DNA of 55,710 nt from an uncultured bacterium (GTDB taxonomy: Bacteria; Bacillota; Clostridia; Lachnospirales; Lachnospiraceae), in the NCBI GenBank assembly GCA_905214955.1, contig CAJMON010000010.1, forward strand, positions 1 through 55,710. Direction: 5' to 3'. Made by a program: the position numbers and the translations under genes. Each line of letters starts with the position of its first letter. The first letter of the stretch is position 1. Shown here in pieces: positions 35,196-43,172 of the stretch. A model generated the notes under the pieces. It had not been told where the DNA came from and made no database searches. It worked only from the letters and a program-made list of their open reading frames with translations.

Positions 35196-36271
35196 GATTT
35201 CACCCGCCTTTCACCGCCCAGTTTCCAGTACCGGAAAAGATTCAGCAAAATCCCGGCTCCCGCTGCCAAAAGTCCCATCTGCAGAAAAAACTGTTCTGCC
35301 TGCTCCCAGTTTTGGCACCACAAAGCTGTCGCAAACACCCCGGCTGCCCATAGAAAAATCTGTCCTTTTTCGCCATGATTCCACAGCCTGCTTCCGCACA
35401 GATTTAGATAAAACAGGCTGGTCCCGGCCGCCGCAAACAGCTCTGTCAAAAGCAGTCCGGTGAAAATGGCATCCCACCGGTTCACAAAAATTCCCGGAAG
35501 CTCTGCACTGCTCATCAGCTGAATCACCGGCCACTGCATATTCTTCAGGCCGCCTTCTCCAAACACTCCAATCAGCACCACTAACATTCCAAAGAGCAGA
35601 CCGCAGGTAAGGGCCATTCCTTTTCGAAAAGCTTTTCCACTCTCCCCGGACACCATGGGCATCACAAACACAAAGGTTCCAATCCCTCCAAAGGCCAGAA
35701 AAATCCGAAGGGCCATTCCAAACATTTCCTTTGTGCTGGAACGGTTTAATTCCTCCAGCACATTTCCAGGAGCCAGATGCTCCGGCCGGATACCAAAAGC
35801 CCCTGCAATGAGAAGAACTGCCATGGGCCACACCAGAATGTGATATAACACCGTTCCCGTCCTGGCTCTGGCTTCCACGCCTCCCGCTGCCTGAATGGCA
35901 CCTGCCAGAATCATCATTGCCATCAGCGTTTCTTTTCTGGATTCCGGAAGAAGAAAGACGGTCCCGATTTCCCCAAATGCACTGGCTAAATACACCAGGT
36001 TCCAGAAGCTGTAAACCAGAAAACACACTGCCAGCGCTTTTTCCCATTTCCGGCATTCTCCTTCTCTTTTCAGCGCCCGCCTGTGGATGCCGCACAGCAG
36101 GCAGACGTACCCCATGACAAGGAAGCATCCAAGAAGCAGGCCCAGCAAAAAAATACGCACTGGCACTCCTGCCGCCAGATCCGGAAGAAGCACTGCTCCT
36201 TTTGCAAAGCAGTCCACCACCAGGAGACGGCGAAACTGCCTGTCCGAAATGCTTCCATTGACTGCCATCAT
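35192..36271 (-). CDS. Spore germination permease GerAB/GerB family
   Basis: An integral membrane subunit of the germinant receptor, about 359 residues with around ten hydrophobic helices, of the amino acid permease-like family (FFLVMGYVCLLCGI-type, FGGIGTFVFVMPMV, LPGIFVNRWDAIFTGLLL). The start is at 36271 (or 36268), with GGAGGAGG seven bases upstream, overlapping the gerA stop by 4 nt; a longer frame lies inside gerA. It sits in the spore inner membrane with GerA and GerC. Confidence 0.88.
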   Translation of the reverse strand: MMAVNGSISDRQFRRLLVVDCFAKGAVLLPDLAAGVPVRIFLLGLLLGCFLVMGYVCLLCGIHRRALKREGECRKWEKALAVCFLVYSFWNLVYLASAFGEIGTVFLLPESRKETLMAMMILAGAIQAAGGVEARARTGTVLYHILVWPMAVLLIAGAFGIRPEHLAPGNVLEELNRSSTKEMFGMALRIFLAFGGIGTFVFVMPMVSGESGKAFRKGMALTCGLLFGMLVVLIGVFGEGGLKNMQWPVIQLMSSAELPGIFVNRWDAIFTGLLLTELFAAAGTSLFYLNLCGSRLWNHGEKGQIFLWAAGVFATALWCQNWEQAEQFFLQMGLLAAGAGILLNLFRYWKLGGERRVKS

Positions 36272-37761
36272 CGGCTGCCTCCTCCTTTTTTCTTTGTCAT
36301 CCGCCTGCGTTTCTCCTGCCTTGCCCACAACGGCCTCCACCACTGTTCTTTCATGGGATACCGGATCAGGGCATCCCGCCATCCTGCGGTATTTGTTCCT
36401 GTTTCTCCTCCATACGGCATCAGATAGGAAATGCCAAAACTGGTCAACCCTGCCAGATGTACCAGCAGAAGAAACCATCCAAAGGCCAGGCCCAGAATGC
36501 CAAAAGCGGCGCACAAAAACAATACTACGTATTTCGCCAGCCGGAAGGCTTCGGAAAGCTCTTCATTTGGAATGGAAAAGGTGCCAAGAGCTGTCACTGC
36601 CACCACAATCACCACAATAGGGCTTGCCAGGTTTGCGCTCACTGCTGCCTGCCCCACAATGAGACCGCCCACAATTCCAATGGTATTTCCGGCAGTTCCC
36701 GGCATCCGCACCCCTGCTTCTCTTAGAAGTTCAAAGGACAGTTCCAGAAGAAGAACTTCCGCAAGTCCTGGAAAAGGCACCCCTTTTCTGGCATCTGCAA
36801 AGGAAAAAATCAGATTTCCCGGCAGAATCTGGGTATGAAAATTTGTCACTGCAAGATAAAGTCCTGGCAGAGAAACCGCCAGAAATGCCGCCGCATACCG
36901 GATCATCCGCAGAAAGGATACAATGAGAAAATGCCGGTAATAGTCGTCGCTGGTCTGAAACATGCTGTCTAACGTGGCCGGAAACAGCAGTGCCTCCGGA
37001 GAATTGTCGGTAAGAAGCACGGCCTGGCCTGACAAAACTGCCATGGCCGCCCGGTCCGGACGCTCCGTTGCCTGATACTGTGGAAAGGGGGAATACCAGA
37101 CTTCTTCTGTGAGATGCTCCAGCACTCCTGCATCTTCTAAGCTGTTCACCTGGTACTCTTTTAAACGCCGGTTCAGCTCTTTTAATACCGGGGGATACAC
37201 CAGCCCTTCCATGTAAAGGACGGCCGCTTTTGTCCCAGAATAAGTTCCCATATCAAATTCCCGGACTTTCAGCCTGGTATCCCGGACACGTTTCCGGATC
37301 AGTGCCGCATTAGTTTTCACGGATTCGCTGAAGGCCTCCCTGGAACCCCGGATGACTTTTTCCGATTCTGCTTCCCCCACCCCGGCTCCTGGATATCCTT
37401 TGCTGTCGATTTTCAGCACCTGATTCCATCCCTGCACAAACAGCACAGCATTGCCTGCCAGCATGGCGGTCATGGCTTCTTCCATGGTGGACAGCTGCTT
37501 TTCATTGGCAATTCCCAGTCCATTTTTCCGGAGATTTTCCAGTATCCTGATATCCTCCATCTCCTGATAAGTTCCAAGCATCCGGCCAATGAGGGAATTT
37601 TCCAGAAGCACATTTTCCACTGCCTGCTCTGGATAGACCAGAAAGCATTCGATGCTTCCCTGTTTTCCAAGTTTTGCCGTACACAGGACAATGTCATCAC
37701 AGCCTTCTATGTTTTTCTCCACAATCTCCCTGTTTTTCCGGAGATTTTCTGAAATATCCAA
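36268..37761 (-). CDS. Spore germination protein GerAA/GerKA family
   Basis: The large receptor subunit, 497 residues from a TTG at 37761 that has AAAGGAGG eight bases upstream; the longer frame begins at a GTG inside a palindrome and has no ribosome site. An N-terminal soluble domain (about 1-270, with GWNQVLKIDSKGYPGAGVGEAESE and RRRIR-type RDTRLKVREFDMG) is followed by helices including PGLYLAVTNFHTQILPG and ELLREAGVRMPGTAGNTIG, the GerA signature. It senses small germinants in the spore inner membrane. Confidence 0.93.
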   Translation of the reverse strand: MDISENLRKNREIVEKNIEGCDDIVLCTAKLGKQGSIECFLVYPEQAVENVLLENSLIGRMLGTYQEMEDIRILENLRKNGLGIANEKQLSTMEEAMTAMLAGNAVLFVQGWNQVLKIDSKGYPGAGVGEAESEKVIRGSREAFSESVKTNAALIRKRVRDTRLKVREFDMGTYSGTKAAVLYMEGLVYPPVLKELNRRLKEYQVNSLEDAGVLEHLTEEVWYSPFPQYQATERPDRAAMAVLSGQAVLLTDNSPEALLFPATLDSMFQTSDDYYRHFLIVSFLRMIRYAAAFLAVSLPGLYLAVTNFHTQILPGNLIFSFADARKGVPFPGLAEVLLLELSFELLREAGVRMPGTAGNTIGIVGGLIVGQAAVSANLASPIVVIVVAVTALGTFSIPNEELSEAFRLAKYVVLFLCAAFGILGLAFGWFLLLVHLAGLTSFGISYLMPYGGETGTNTAGWRDALIRYPMKEQWWRPLWARQEKRRRMTKKKGGGSR

Positions 37762-37794
37762 CCTGCACTCCTCCTTTGAAATAAAATCAAAATT

Positions 37795-37809
37795 GGTCCA
37801 CTGGACCAC
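37795..37809. promoter_or_regulatory. Perfect 15-bp palindrome, candidate GntR-type operator
   Basis: TGGTCCACTGGACCA is a perfect dyad (7-bp arms, one central base). The TGGT/ACCA ends match the general pattern of FadR-group GntR operators (TGGT-n-ACCA). It lies in the 5' region of gerA, 34 bp upstream of the TTG start, and just after the terminator of the upstream gntR gene. Confidence 0.55.
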
Positions 37810-37825
37810 TTATTGATATGCTTGA

Positions 37826-37873
37826 CAACAAAAAGCGCTGCCTTTCTGCAGATTTTTGCAGTCCGGCAACGCT
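37826..37873 (-). terminator. Intrinsic terminator of the gntR gene
   Basis: Stem arms AGCGTTGCC/GGCAGCGCT on the minus strand (9 bp with one G-U pair), with nested CTGCA/TGCAG, followed by TTTTTGTTG. It ends the ispE-gntR operon. Confidence 0.8.
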
Positions 37874-37921
37874 CTTAGTATTTGTTTTCCAAAAAGGATT
37901 ATGCAGGATTTCCCAGATTTC

Positions 37922-38596
37922 TCAGTCTTTTTCCATGATACTGGCAAGAATGGACCGTCTCTGGTTTTCAATATGTACGTTGATGGCAGCTCCCGCTTTT
38001 TCTTTGTCGTGCTTTTTCAGCGCTCTGCGGATGGCGTCATGCTCCTCCACCAGGGTACGGTAAGTCCGCTTGTCCTTGAGATTTTCCATCCGGTAACGGT
38101 ACATCTGCTCCCGCAGGTTGTTTAACATCTGCACCAGGCGCTTGTTGTTGGTGGCTGCATAAATGATCTCATGAAAATGGATGTCTGCCTCAGCACAGGC
38201 CACCAGGTCGGTTCCTTCCAGGCTTCGCTTAAATTCATTGGCTGCTTTCTTCAAATCCTGAAGCTGCTCGTCCGTGATGTGCTCGCAGGCATCTTTCACT
38301 GCCAGCTCTTCTAAGGCTGCACGCACCTCCAGCACATCCTCCAGATCCTGTCTGGTGATCTCTGCCACTTCCGCTCCTCTTCTGGGGATCATCAAAACCA
38401 GGCCTTCCAGCTCCAGCTTCCGGATAGCCTCCCGGACAGGGGTCCGGCTGACTCCCAGGCGCTGTGCCAGCTGAATCTCCATCAGACGCTCTCCCGGCTG
38501 CAGTTCGCCCCGCAGGATTGCCTGGCGCAGCGTGTTGAACACTACGTCCCGCAGAGGCAGATATTCGTTCATCTCAATCTGAAAATCATCCTTCAT
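37922..38596 (-). CDS. GntR family transcriptional regulator, FCD type
   Basis: A 224-residue regulator. The N-terminal winged helix has LREAILRGELQPGERL-type sequence, LAQRLGVSRTPVREAIRKLELEGLV, then the all-helical FCD ligand domain with LEVRAALEELAVKDAC and AEADIHFHEIIYAA, whose Asp/His residues bind metal and ligand. FCD regulators answer organic acids or sugar acids; the ligand here is unknown. It overlaps ispE by 11 nt and is thus in one operon with it. Candidate operators lie at 39490-39516 and 37795-37809. Confidence 0.92.
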   Translation of the reverse strand: MKDDFQIEMNEYLPLRDVVFNTLRQAILRGELQPGERLMEIQLAQRLGVSRTPVREAIRKLELEGLVLMIPRRGAEVAEITRQDLEDVLEVRAALEELAVKDACEHITDEQLQDLKKAANEFKRSLEGTDLVACAEADIHFHEIIYAATNNKRLVQMLNNLREQMYRYRMENLKDKRTYRTLVEEHDAIRRALKKHDKEKAGAAINVHIENQRRSILASIMEKD

Positions 38597-39470
38597 GTCG
38601 GTTCCCTCCGTGAAACATTCCTGTTAAATAGACCTGTTTGGCAAGTTCTGACTGTTTCAGTGCCTGGCAGGCCTTCCGCGCTTTGTCTTCCCGTTCAAAT
38701 AACCCAAATACGGTGGGCCCGCTGCCGCTCATCATGGCATTTAATGCCCCGTATTCCATCATCTGATCCTTAATCTGCTGAATCACCGGATATGCCGGGA
38801 TGGTGACAGTCTCCAGGACATTTCCCATAAGGGCTGCCACCTGATGCAGATCCCGTTTTTCCAGTGCCTGAATCTGACCGTCAATGTCCGGATGGACTTT
38901 CAGCTCTCCGGCTTTCAGATTGGTATACACAAATTTGGTGGATACATGGATGCCAGGCTTGGCAATCAGCACATGACAGGCAGGCGTGGGGGCCAGTCTG
39001 GTCAGCTTTTCTCCGATCCCCTCTGCCAGGGCGGTTCCCCGCATAATGCAATAGGGAATGTCTGCACCAAGGGTCACGCCCCGTTTCACCAGCTCTTCCC
39101 TGGACAGTCCCAAGCGGAACATCTTGTTCATGCCCACCAGGACTGCCGCCGCATCGGAACTGCCTCCTGCCATACCGGCCGCTACCGGAATAAACTTATG
39201 CAGATCAATGGCCACGCCCTTTGTAATCTGGAATTCGTCCATCAAAAGCTTCGCCGCCCGATAAACCAGGTTATCCTCATTTACCGGAAGGTAAAACAGG
39301 TTGGTCTTTACCTGGATTCCCGGCACATCGGTCATGGTCAGTTGAATCTGGTCATACATCCGGATCGTCTGCATGATCATCCGCACTTCATGATAGCCGT
39401 CTTCTCTCTTTCGAACCACATCCAGTCCAAGATTGATCTTGGCCATAGCTTTCAATTTTAGTTTTTTCAT
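38586..39470 (-). CDS. ispE: 4-diphosphocytidyl-2-C-methyl-D-erythritol kinase
   Basis: A GHMP kinase, 294 residues, of the MEP isoprenoid pathway. The N-terminal KAMAKINLGLDVVRKREDGYHE holds the family Lys and His; the ATP loop is PVAAGMAGGSSDAAAVL; MSGSGPTVFGLF is the C-terminal GHMP motif. It heads the ispE-gntR operon with AGGAG before the ATG. Confidence 0.95.
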   Translation of the reverse strand: MKKLKLKAMAKINLGLDVVRKREDGYHEVRMIMQTIRMYDQIQLTMTDVPGIQVKTNLFYLPVNEDNLVYRAAKLLMDEFQITKGVAIDLHKFIPVAAGMAGGSSDAAAVLVGMNKMFRLGLSREELVKRGVTLGADIPYCIMRGTALAEGIGEKLTRLAPTPACHVLIAKPGIHVSTKFVYTNLKAGELKVHPDIDGQIQALEKRDLHQVAALMGNVLETVTIPAYPVIQQIKDQMMEYGALNAMMSGSGPTVFGLFEREDKARKACQALKQSELAKQVYLTGMFHGGNRHEG

Positions 39471-39489
39471 CGATTTTTACTCCTGAATC

Positions 39490-39516
39490 TTGTATACAAT
39501 ACTAGGCGTATTGTAT
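39490..39516. promoter_or_regulatory. Palindromic operator overlapping the ispE-gntR promoter
   Basis: ATACAATAC (39494-39502) and GTATTGTAT (39508-39516) are perfect 9-bp arms around a 5-bp spacer, and TTGTATACAA at 39490-39499 is itself palindromic and resembles GntR-family sites (TnGTATACnA). The dyad covers the -10 of the promoter on the minus strand, so a bound GntR protein would block its own operon. Confidence 0.62.
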
Positions 39517-39538
39517 CATTTTTCGTACATAAAAGCAA
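39510..39538 (-). promoter_or_regulatory. Sigma-A promoter of ispE-gntR
   Basis: Minus strand: TTGCTT, 17-bp spacer, TACAAT, 40 nt before ispE; overlaps the candidate operator. Confidence 0.72.
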
Positions 39539-39548
39539 TAGGAAACTC

Positions 39549-39667
39549 CCGTTACTGTTTCCGCTGCGCTTAAACAATAACGGATTTTGCCGATGCTTCG
39601 CATTCAGAATCGGCAAAATCCCGCTGCTGCTACGTTATCTTACGGAATTTTCAGTTCAGAAAATTCC
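39549..39667. repeat. Three adjacent inverted repeats between the SPOCS-LysM gene and ispE
   Basis: Repeat 1: CCGTTACTGTTT with AAACAATAACGG (39549-39560, 39572-39583; 11 of 12). Repeat 2: GGATTTTGCCGA with TCGGCAAAATCC (39582-39593, 39610-39621; perfect 12). Repeat 3: GGAATTTTC with GAAAATTCC (39644-39652, 39659-39667; perfect 9), covering the stop of the upstream gene. No U-run of terminator type follows any of them on the minus strand. It could be a termination/processing block or a degenerate repetitive element. Confidence 0.65.
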
Positions 39668-41241
39668 TACCGCAATTGTAACTCCCGCACATTTTTCACC
39701 AGAATGATCCTGGTTCCAGGTTCTATCGTTTCTCCCTCCAGATGATTCATCTGCCGGATACGCTCCTCAGTAGTTCTCCATTCCTTTGCAATTTCCCACA
39801 GACTGTCCCCTGGCTGCACCAGGTACCCGGTCATGGAAGGCATCTCCTGAAGCTTTTCCAGATCCGGTTCTTTTTCTTCCACTTCTGCAAGAAATGCTTC
39901 TCTGTGCCGCTCCACTGCCAGCACATGCAGGTCAATCCCTGCTTTTATCTCGATTTCCTCGCTGTCAATCATGGCAGCTCCCAGCTGTTCTGTCCAGGCC
40001 CGCAGGGTAAAGCGGCAGTCTGCCCCAAGTCCCTCTGCCTCAATAACCTGTTTAAAAGGCACGGCCCCTTCCATCACCGCGAATGGAATGGCATCATCTG
40101 CCGTCACATAGAGAATGCTGACTTCCACTGCGCCTTCTACCTTCACCCCTCCCGGCACCACAGACGCATCGTCAATTTTCACTTCTCCCCGGCTATGGCA
40201 GATCTGCAGCATTCGCGGCTTTTTCGGCTCCAGGCGCAGCCTTTCTGCTGCCTTACATCTGGCAAAATTGCGCACCACCAGGCTTTCATAGCTCTCTTCT
40301 TTCCGAATGGGCACCAGTTCTTTTCCAATAGAATACAGATCATCCAGAATTTCCACATTCTCTTCCTGATACAGCCGGATTTCCAGATCCAGCACTGCCT
40401 CCAAGGCGGCCACTCTGGGCTCTCCGTCGGAATCCGCCTTGATTTCTACAGACACTTCCGACAGCGTCACTGCCACATCCGGAATATCTGTTTCAGAAGC
40501 CCCGGCTGCTGCCAGAGTCTGCTTAAAGGGTACTGTGGTTTCCAGCCACTGCTTTGTCCGCTTCTCATCGTCTGCGGCATACAAAAGGAAAACAAACAAC
40601 TCGCCCCTGATTTCCAGGCCGCCGTCCTGCACCCTGGTATCCGTTCCCCGAAGCTGCACGCTTTCCCAGAGAATCTCCGCCATGTTGGGCTTGTTGGATG
40701 CCAGCGCAAGATCTTCTTTGATTCTTAAAATATCTCTGGTCTGCACGGTCAGAGACAAAGGCCGGATGGCACGTTTTTTCTCACACAGCCCTTCTGCCCC
40801 GTGAAGCTCCACTCCTGCCTGGGCATCGTACAGCCCACACACCGCAGCTTCCAAAGAAATCACTGCCCGGACGCTGAATTTTCTGGAATTAATCAGCTGC
40901 ACATTCAGGTTCTCAATTTCTTTTTTCAAATCAATGGTATTTCCCGGTTCTGCCTCCTCCAGGCGGATGGTCTCCGAAAACGGCAGCTCCACCTGAAGCC
41001 TGCACAGGGTATGGTCTTCGTTGTCCGATACATACAGAATATGTACCTCCAGTTTTCCGGACACTTCCACCTGTCCCTGTCCTGCCCGGACTTCTTCCGT
41101 GCGGATGGTTCCCTTGGCCTGAATAATGCTCCCGGCATCCGGCCGGCTGTCCGGCACATTCCGGTCCTCTTCTAGCGCTGTCTGGATGCCCCCTTTTCCT
41201 TTCAGCCAGGTCATCCGGATATTCTTTTTTAACAGCTCCAC
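39667..41241 (-). CDS. SPOCS (DUF3794) domain and LysM domain protein
   Basis: A 524-residue protein from a GTG at 41241, which has AAAGGAGG eight bases upstream and yields MELLKKNIRMTWLKGKGG, the exact start pattern of this family; a TTG at 41277 that overlaps the previous gene is less likely. It contains four SPOCS/DUF3794 blocks (typical VEVSGKLEVHILYVSDNE, then KVEGAVEVSILYVTADD) and a C-terminal LysM domain (YLVQPGDSLWEIAKEW, residues about 470-520). Family members are spore coat/morphogenesis related (SafA/SpoVID-like architecture) or unknown. Confidence 0.88.
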   Translation of the reverse strand: MELLKKNIRMTWLKGKGGIQTALEEDRNVPDSRPDAGSIIQAKGTIRTEEVRAGQGQVEVSGKLEVHILYVSDNEDHTLCRLQVELPFSETIRLEEAEPGNTIDLKKEIENLNVQLINSRKFSVRAVISLEAAVCGLYDAQAGVELHGAEGLCEKKRAIRPLSLTVQTRDILRIKEDLALASNKPNMAEILWESVQLRGTDTRVQDGGLEIRGELFVFLLYAADDEKRTKQWLETTVPFKQTLAAAGASETDIPDVAVTLSEVSVEIKADSDGEPRVAALEAVLDLEIRLYQEENVEILDDLYSIGKELVPIRKEESYESLVVRNFARCKAAERLRLEPKKPRMLQICHSRGEVKIDDASVVPGGVKVEGAVEVSILYVTADDAIPFAVMEGAVPFKQVIEAEGLGADCRFTLRAWTEQLGAAMIDSEEIEIKAGIDLHVLAVERHREAFLAEVEEKEPDLEKLQEMPSMTGYLVQPGDSLWEIAKEWRTTEERIRQMNHLEGETIEPGTRIILVKNVRELQLR

Positions 41242-41273
41242 CTGATTTTCCTCCTTTTTCTCACTTTTCCTGA

Positions 41274-41690
41274 TCAATCAAAAAAGATTTCTCCTTCCCG
41301 GTAGGGAAGTTTCAGCACCACGCAGGGCCAGGATGGCTCTTTCACAATGGTCTCATCCGCTGCCGGTCCGTGAAGTTGAAACAGGACATGAATCCCGTCA
41401 TCTGCCAGCACACAGGCTTCCACGGAAATGCTGTAGCCGCCCGTCTCCTGCTGCCCGTAGCCTCTTACAATGTACAGGGCATCCCCTGCCTGGTAACTCA
41501 TGGTAATTTCCTGCGTTTTATGCTCTTCAATCACCTTCTGCAGCTCTTCTGGGATGTCTTCCTTGGAAAGCACAGTAAAATCTAAGGCTTCCCCTTCCAC
41601 CTTCGCATTTTTTCCTTTGCACCCTGCAAGGACTGCAAAGCAGAACAGGCATAAAAAAAGAACCAAAAGCAGACGTTTTCGTTTTGGCAT
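41274..41690 (-). CDS. Lipoprotein with PrcB-like C-terminal domain
   Basis: A 138-residue lipoprotein with lipobox LAGC (Cys24). Residues about 60-130 (IVRGYGQQETGGYSISVEAC to PCVVLKLP) resemble the PrcB_C domain, first described in a spirochaete protease complex. Function unknown. It is 4 nt upstream of and slightly overlaps the SPOCS gene, so the two are transcribed together. Confidence 0.78.
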   Translation of the reverse strand: MPKRKRLLLVLFLCLFCFAVLAGCKGKNAKVEGEALDFTVLSKEDIPEELQKVIEEHKTQEITMSYQAGDALYIVRGYGQQETGGYSISVEACVLADDGIHVLFQLHGPAADETIVKEPSWPCVVLKLPYREGEIFFD

Positions 41691-41742
41691 GTTCTACCAT
41701 CCGTTCTGTCTTTTGGTTCATTCTATGTGGGCTGCTTCTTAT

Positions 41743-42513
41743 TTATTCAGCTCTCTGCAGGTACTTCTGATACCGTATCCGAAGAACTTCCGTCTGCTTT
41801 CTTCCTGCAAACAGGTGTCCTGCAAGGCTGTTTACCGGCATAATTCCCATGAGGGAATTGGTGACAAAGCATTCCTCAAAATCCGGGATTTCTTCCGGGT
41901 AAATCACCCGTTCTTTTGCCCCTTCCTTTTCCAGAAGATACCGTCTTACCACACCTGGCAGAAGCCCGCATTCTTTTCCAGGAGTGTACAGTTTTCCTTC
42001 TTTCAGGAAAAAGACATTGGACAGGGTGCCCTCTGCAAGCTCCCCTCTGGTATTTAAGAAAATCCTCTCATCCACCCCGGCTTTCCCGGCTCCCCGTTTT
42101 TCCAGAATGCAGTCCCCGTAATTGGCAGTCTTATGAAAGGTCAATGGGGATGTTTCATTTCGCCGCACGGCGCTGTACTCCAGCCGAAAACCTTTCTCAT
42201 AATCCGCTTCCTGATAATGGTTTTCCCTTGGAAGAAACAGCAGATTTTTTTCAGAAACCATGATTTTCAATGCGCCGTGGGATCTCCATGCTGTTTGATC
42301 CAGCGTTTCTTGTGGCAGGCCATCCATTTTCCAAGCATCCATCTGAGCCAGCACCTGCTCTTCATTGACTGTGTTTGAAATTCCAAGGGCTTTTGCAGAT
42401 GCCTGCAGGCGCTCCAGATGTTCTTTTAAAAAGCAGAACCCTCCATTTTCCACTGCCAGTGTCTCAAACACGGCCAGACCGAAAAAATATCCTTCATCTA
42501 AAGTAATCTGCAT
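41743..42513 (-). CDS. pabC: Aminodeoxychorismate lyase (class IV aminotransferase fold)
   Basis: A PLP enzyme, 256 residues from MQITLDEGYFFGLAVFET at 42513; a longer frame would overlap the HAD gene. It splits aminodeoxychorismate into p-aminobenzoate and pyruvate. KTANYGDCILEKRGA contains the PLP lysine, and ERIFLNTRGELAEGTLSNVFFL with LLPGVVRRYLL are class IV hallmarks. D-amino acid or branched-chain aminotransferase activity is possible, but the operon with pabA and pabB fixes the call. Confidence 0.9.
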   Translation of the reverse strand: MQITLDEGYFFGLAVFETLAVENGGFCFLKEHLERLQASAKALGISNTVNEEQVLAQMDAWKMDGLPQETLDQTAWRSHGALKIMVSEKNLLFLPRENHYQEADYEKGFRLEYSAVRRNETSPLTFHKTANYGDCILEKRGAGKAGVDERIFLNTRGELAEGTLSNVFFLKEGKLYTPGKECGLLPGVVRRYLLEKEGAKERVIYPEEIPDFEECFVTNSLMGIMPVNSLAGHLFAGRKQTEVLRIRYQKYLQRAE

Positions 42514-42518
42514 GGGTC

Positions 42519-43172
42519 TTACACCCACGTTTCCAGAAGCGTTTCCATTTCTTCCACGTTTTCGGCAATCTGGCTGGCACCGGCCTCTTTCAGTTCCTCC
42601 CGGCTTCCGTATCCAAACAGCACGCCCAGGCAGTTCATGCCGCATTCTTTGGCACCAAGTACGTCATGCTCCCGGTCTCCCACCATGACAGCCTGGGAAG
42701 CCTCGGTGATGCCGTTCTTTTCCATGGCATAACGGATCACATCCCCTTTGCGCACTCTGGTTTCTTCCATATCTGCCCCACAGATGTCCTGAAAATATCT
42801 GGCAAGATCAAACTTTTCCATGATTTTCTTGGCATAACGCTCCGGCTTGGAGGTTGCCGTAATCAAAATGTATCCTTTGTTTTTCAAGGTCTCCAAAGCT
42901 TCCGGGATTCCCGGAATCACTGCATTTTCAAACATGCCTGATTTTTCAAAGTACTCCCGGTATTTCTGGATGGCTTCTGTGGCTTTTTCTGCGGAAAATC
43001 CATAATATTTTTCAAAGGAATCTTTCAGAGGCGGGCCGATAAACACCGTCAGAGTGTTTTTATCTTCCACATGGATTCCATAAAACTCCAGAGCATAGGA
43101 AACCGAGTTTGTGATTCCTTCCATGGGATCCGTCAGGGTTCCATCCAGGTCAAATAAGATGTATTTTTTCAT
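42519..43172 (-). CDS. HAD-family phosphatase (phosphoglycolate phosphatase-like)
   Basis: A 217-residue HAD hydrolase: motif I LFDLDGTLTDP (Asp8, Asp10), motif II TATSKPE, Lys of motif III near AKKIMEKFD and motif IV GDREHDVLGAKECG. A helical cap lies between. It is inserted in the pab operon between pabB (4-nt overlap) and pabC (5-nt gap). The substrate is unknown; a role in folate synthesis is possible but unproven. Confidence 0.85.
   Translation of the reverse strand: MKKYILFDLDGTLTDPMEGITNSVSYALEFYGIHVEDKNTLTVFIGPPLKDSFEKYYGFSAEKATEAIQKYREYFEKSGMFENAVIPGIPEALETLKNKGYILITATSKPERYAKKIMEKFDLARYFQDICGADMEETRVRKGDVIRYAMEKNGITEASQAVMVGDREHDVLGAKECGMNCLGVLFGYGSREELKEAGASQIAENVEEMETLLETWV

Noticed and set aside
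39742..40728. Plus-strand frame of 328 codons across the SPOCS-LysM gene
   Set aside because: Antisense shadow of a recognised gene; Phe/His/Cys-rich, no family resemblance and no ribosome site.
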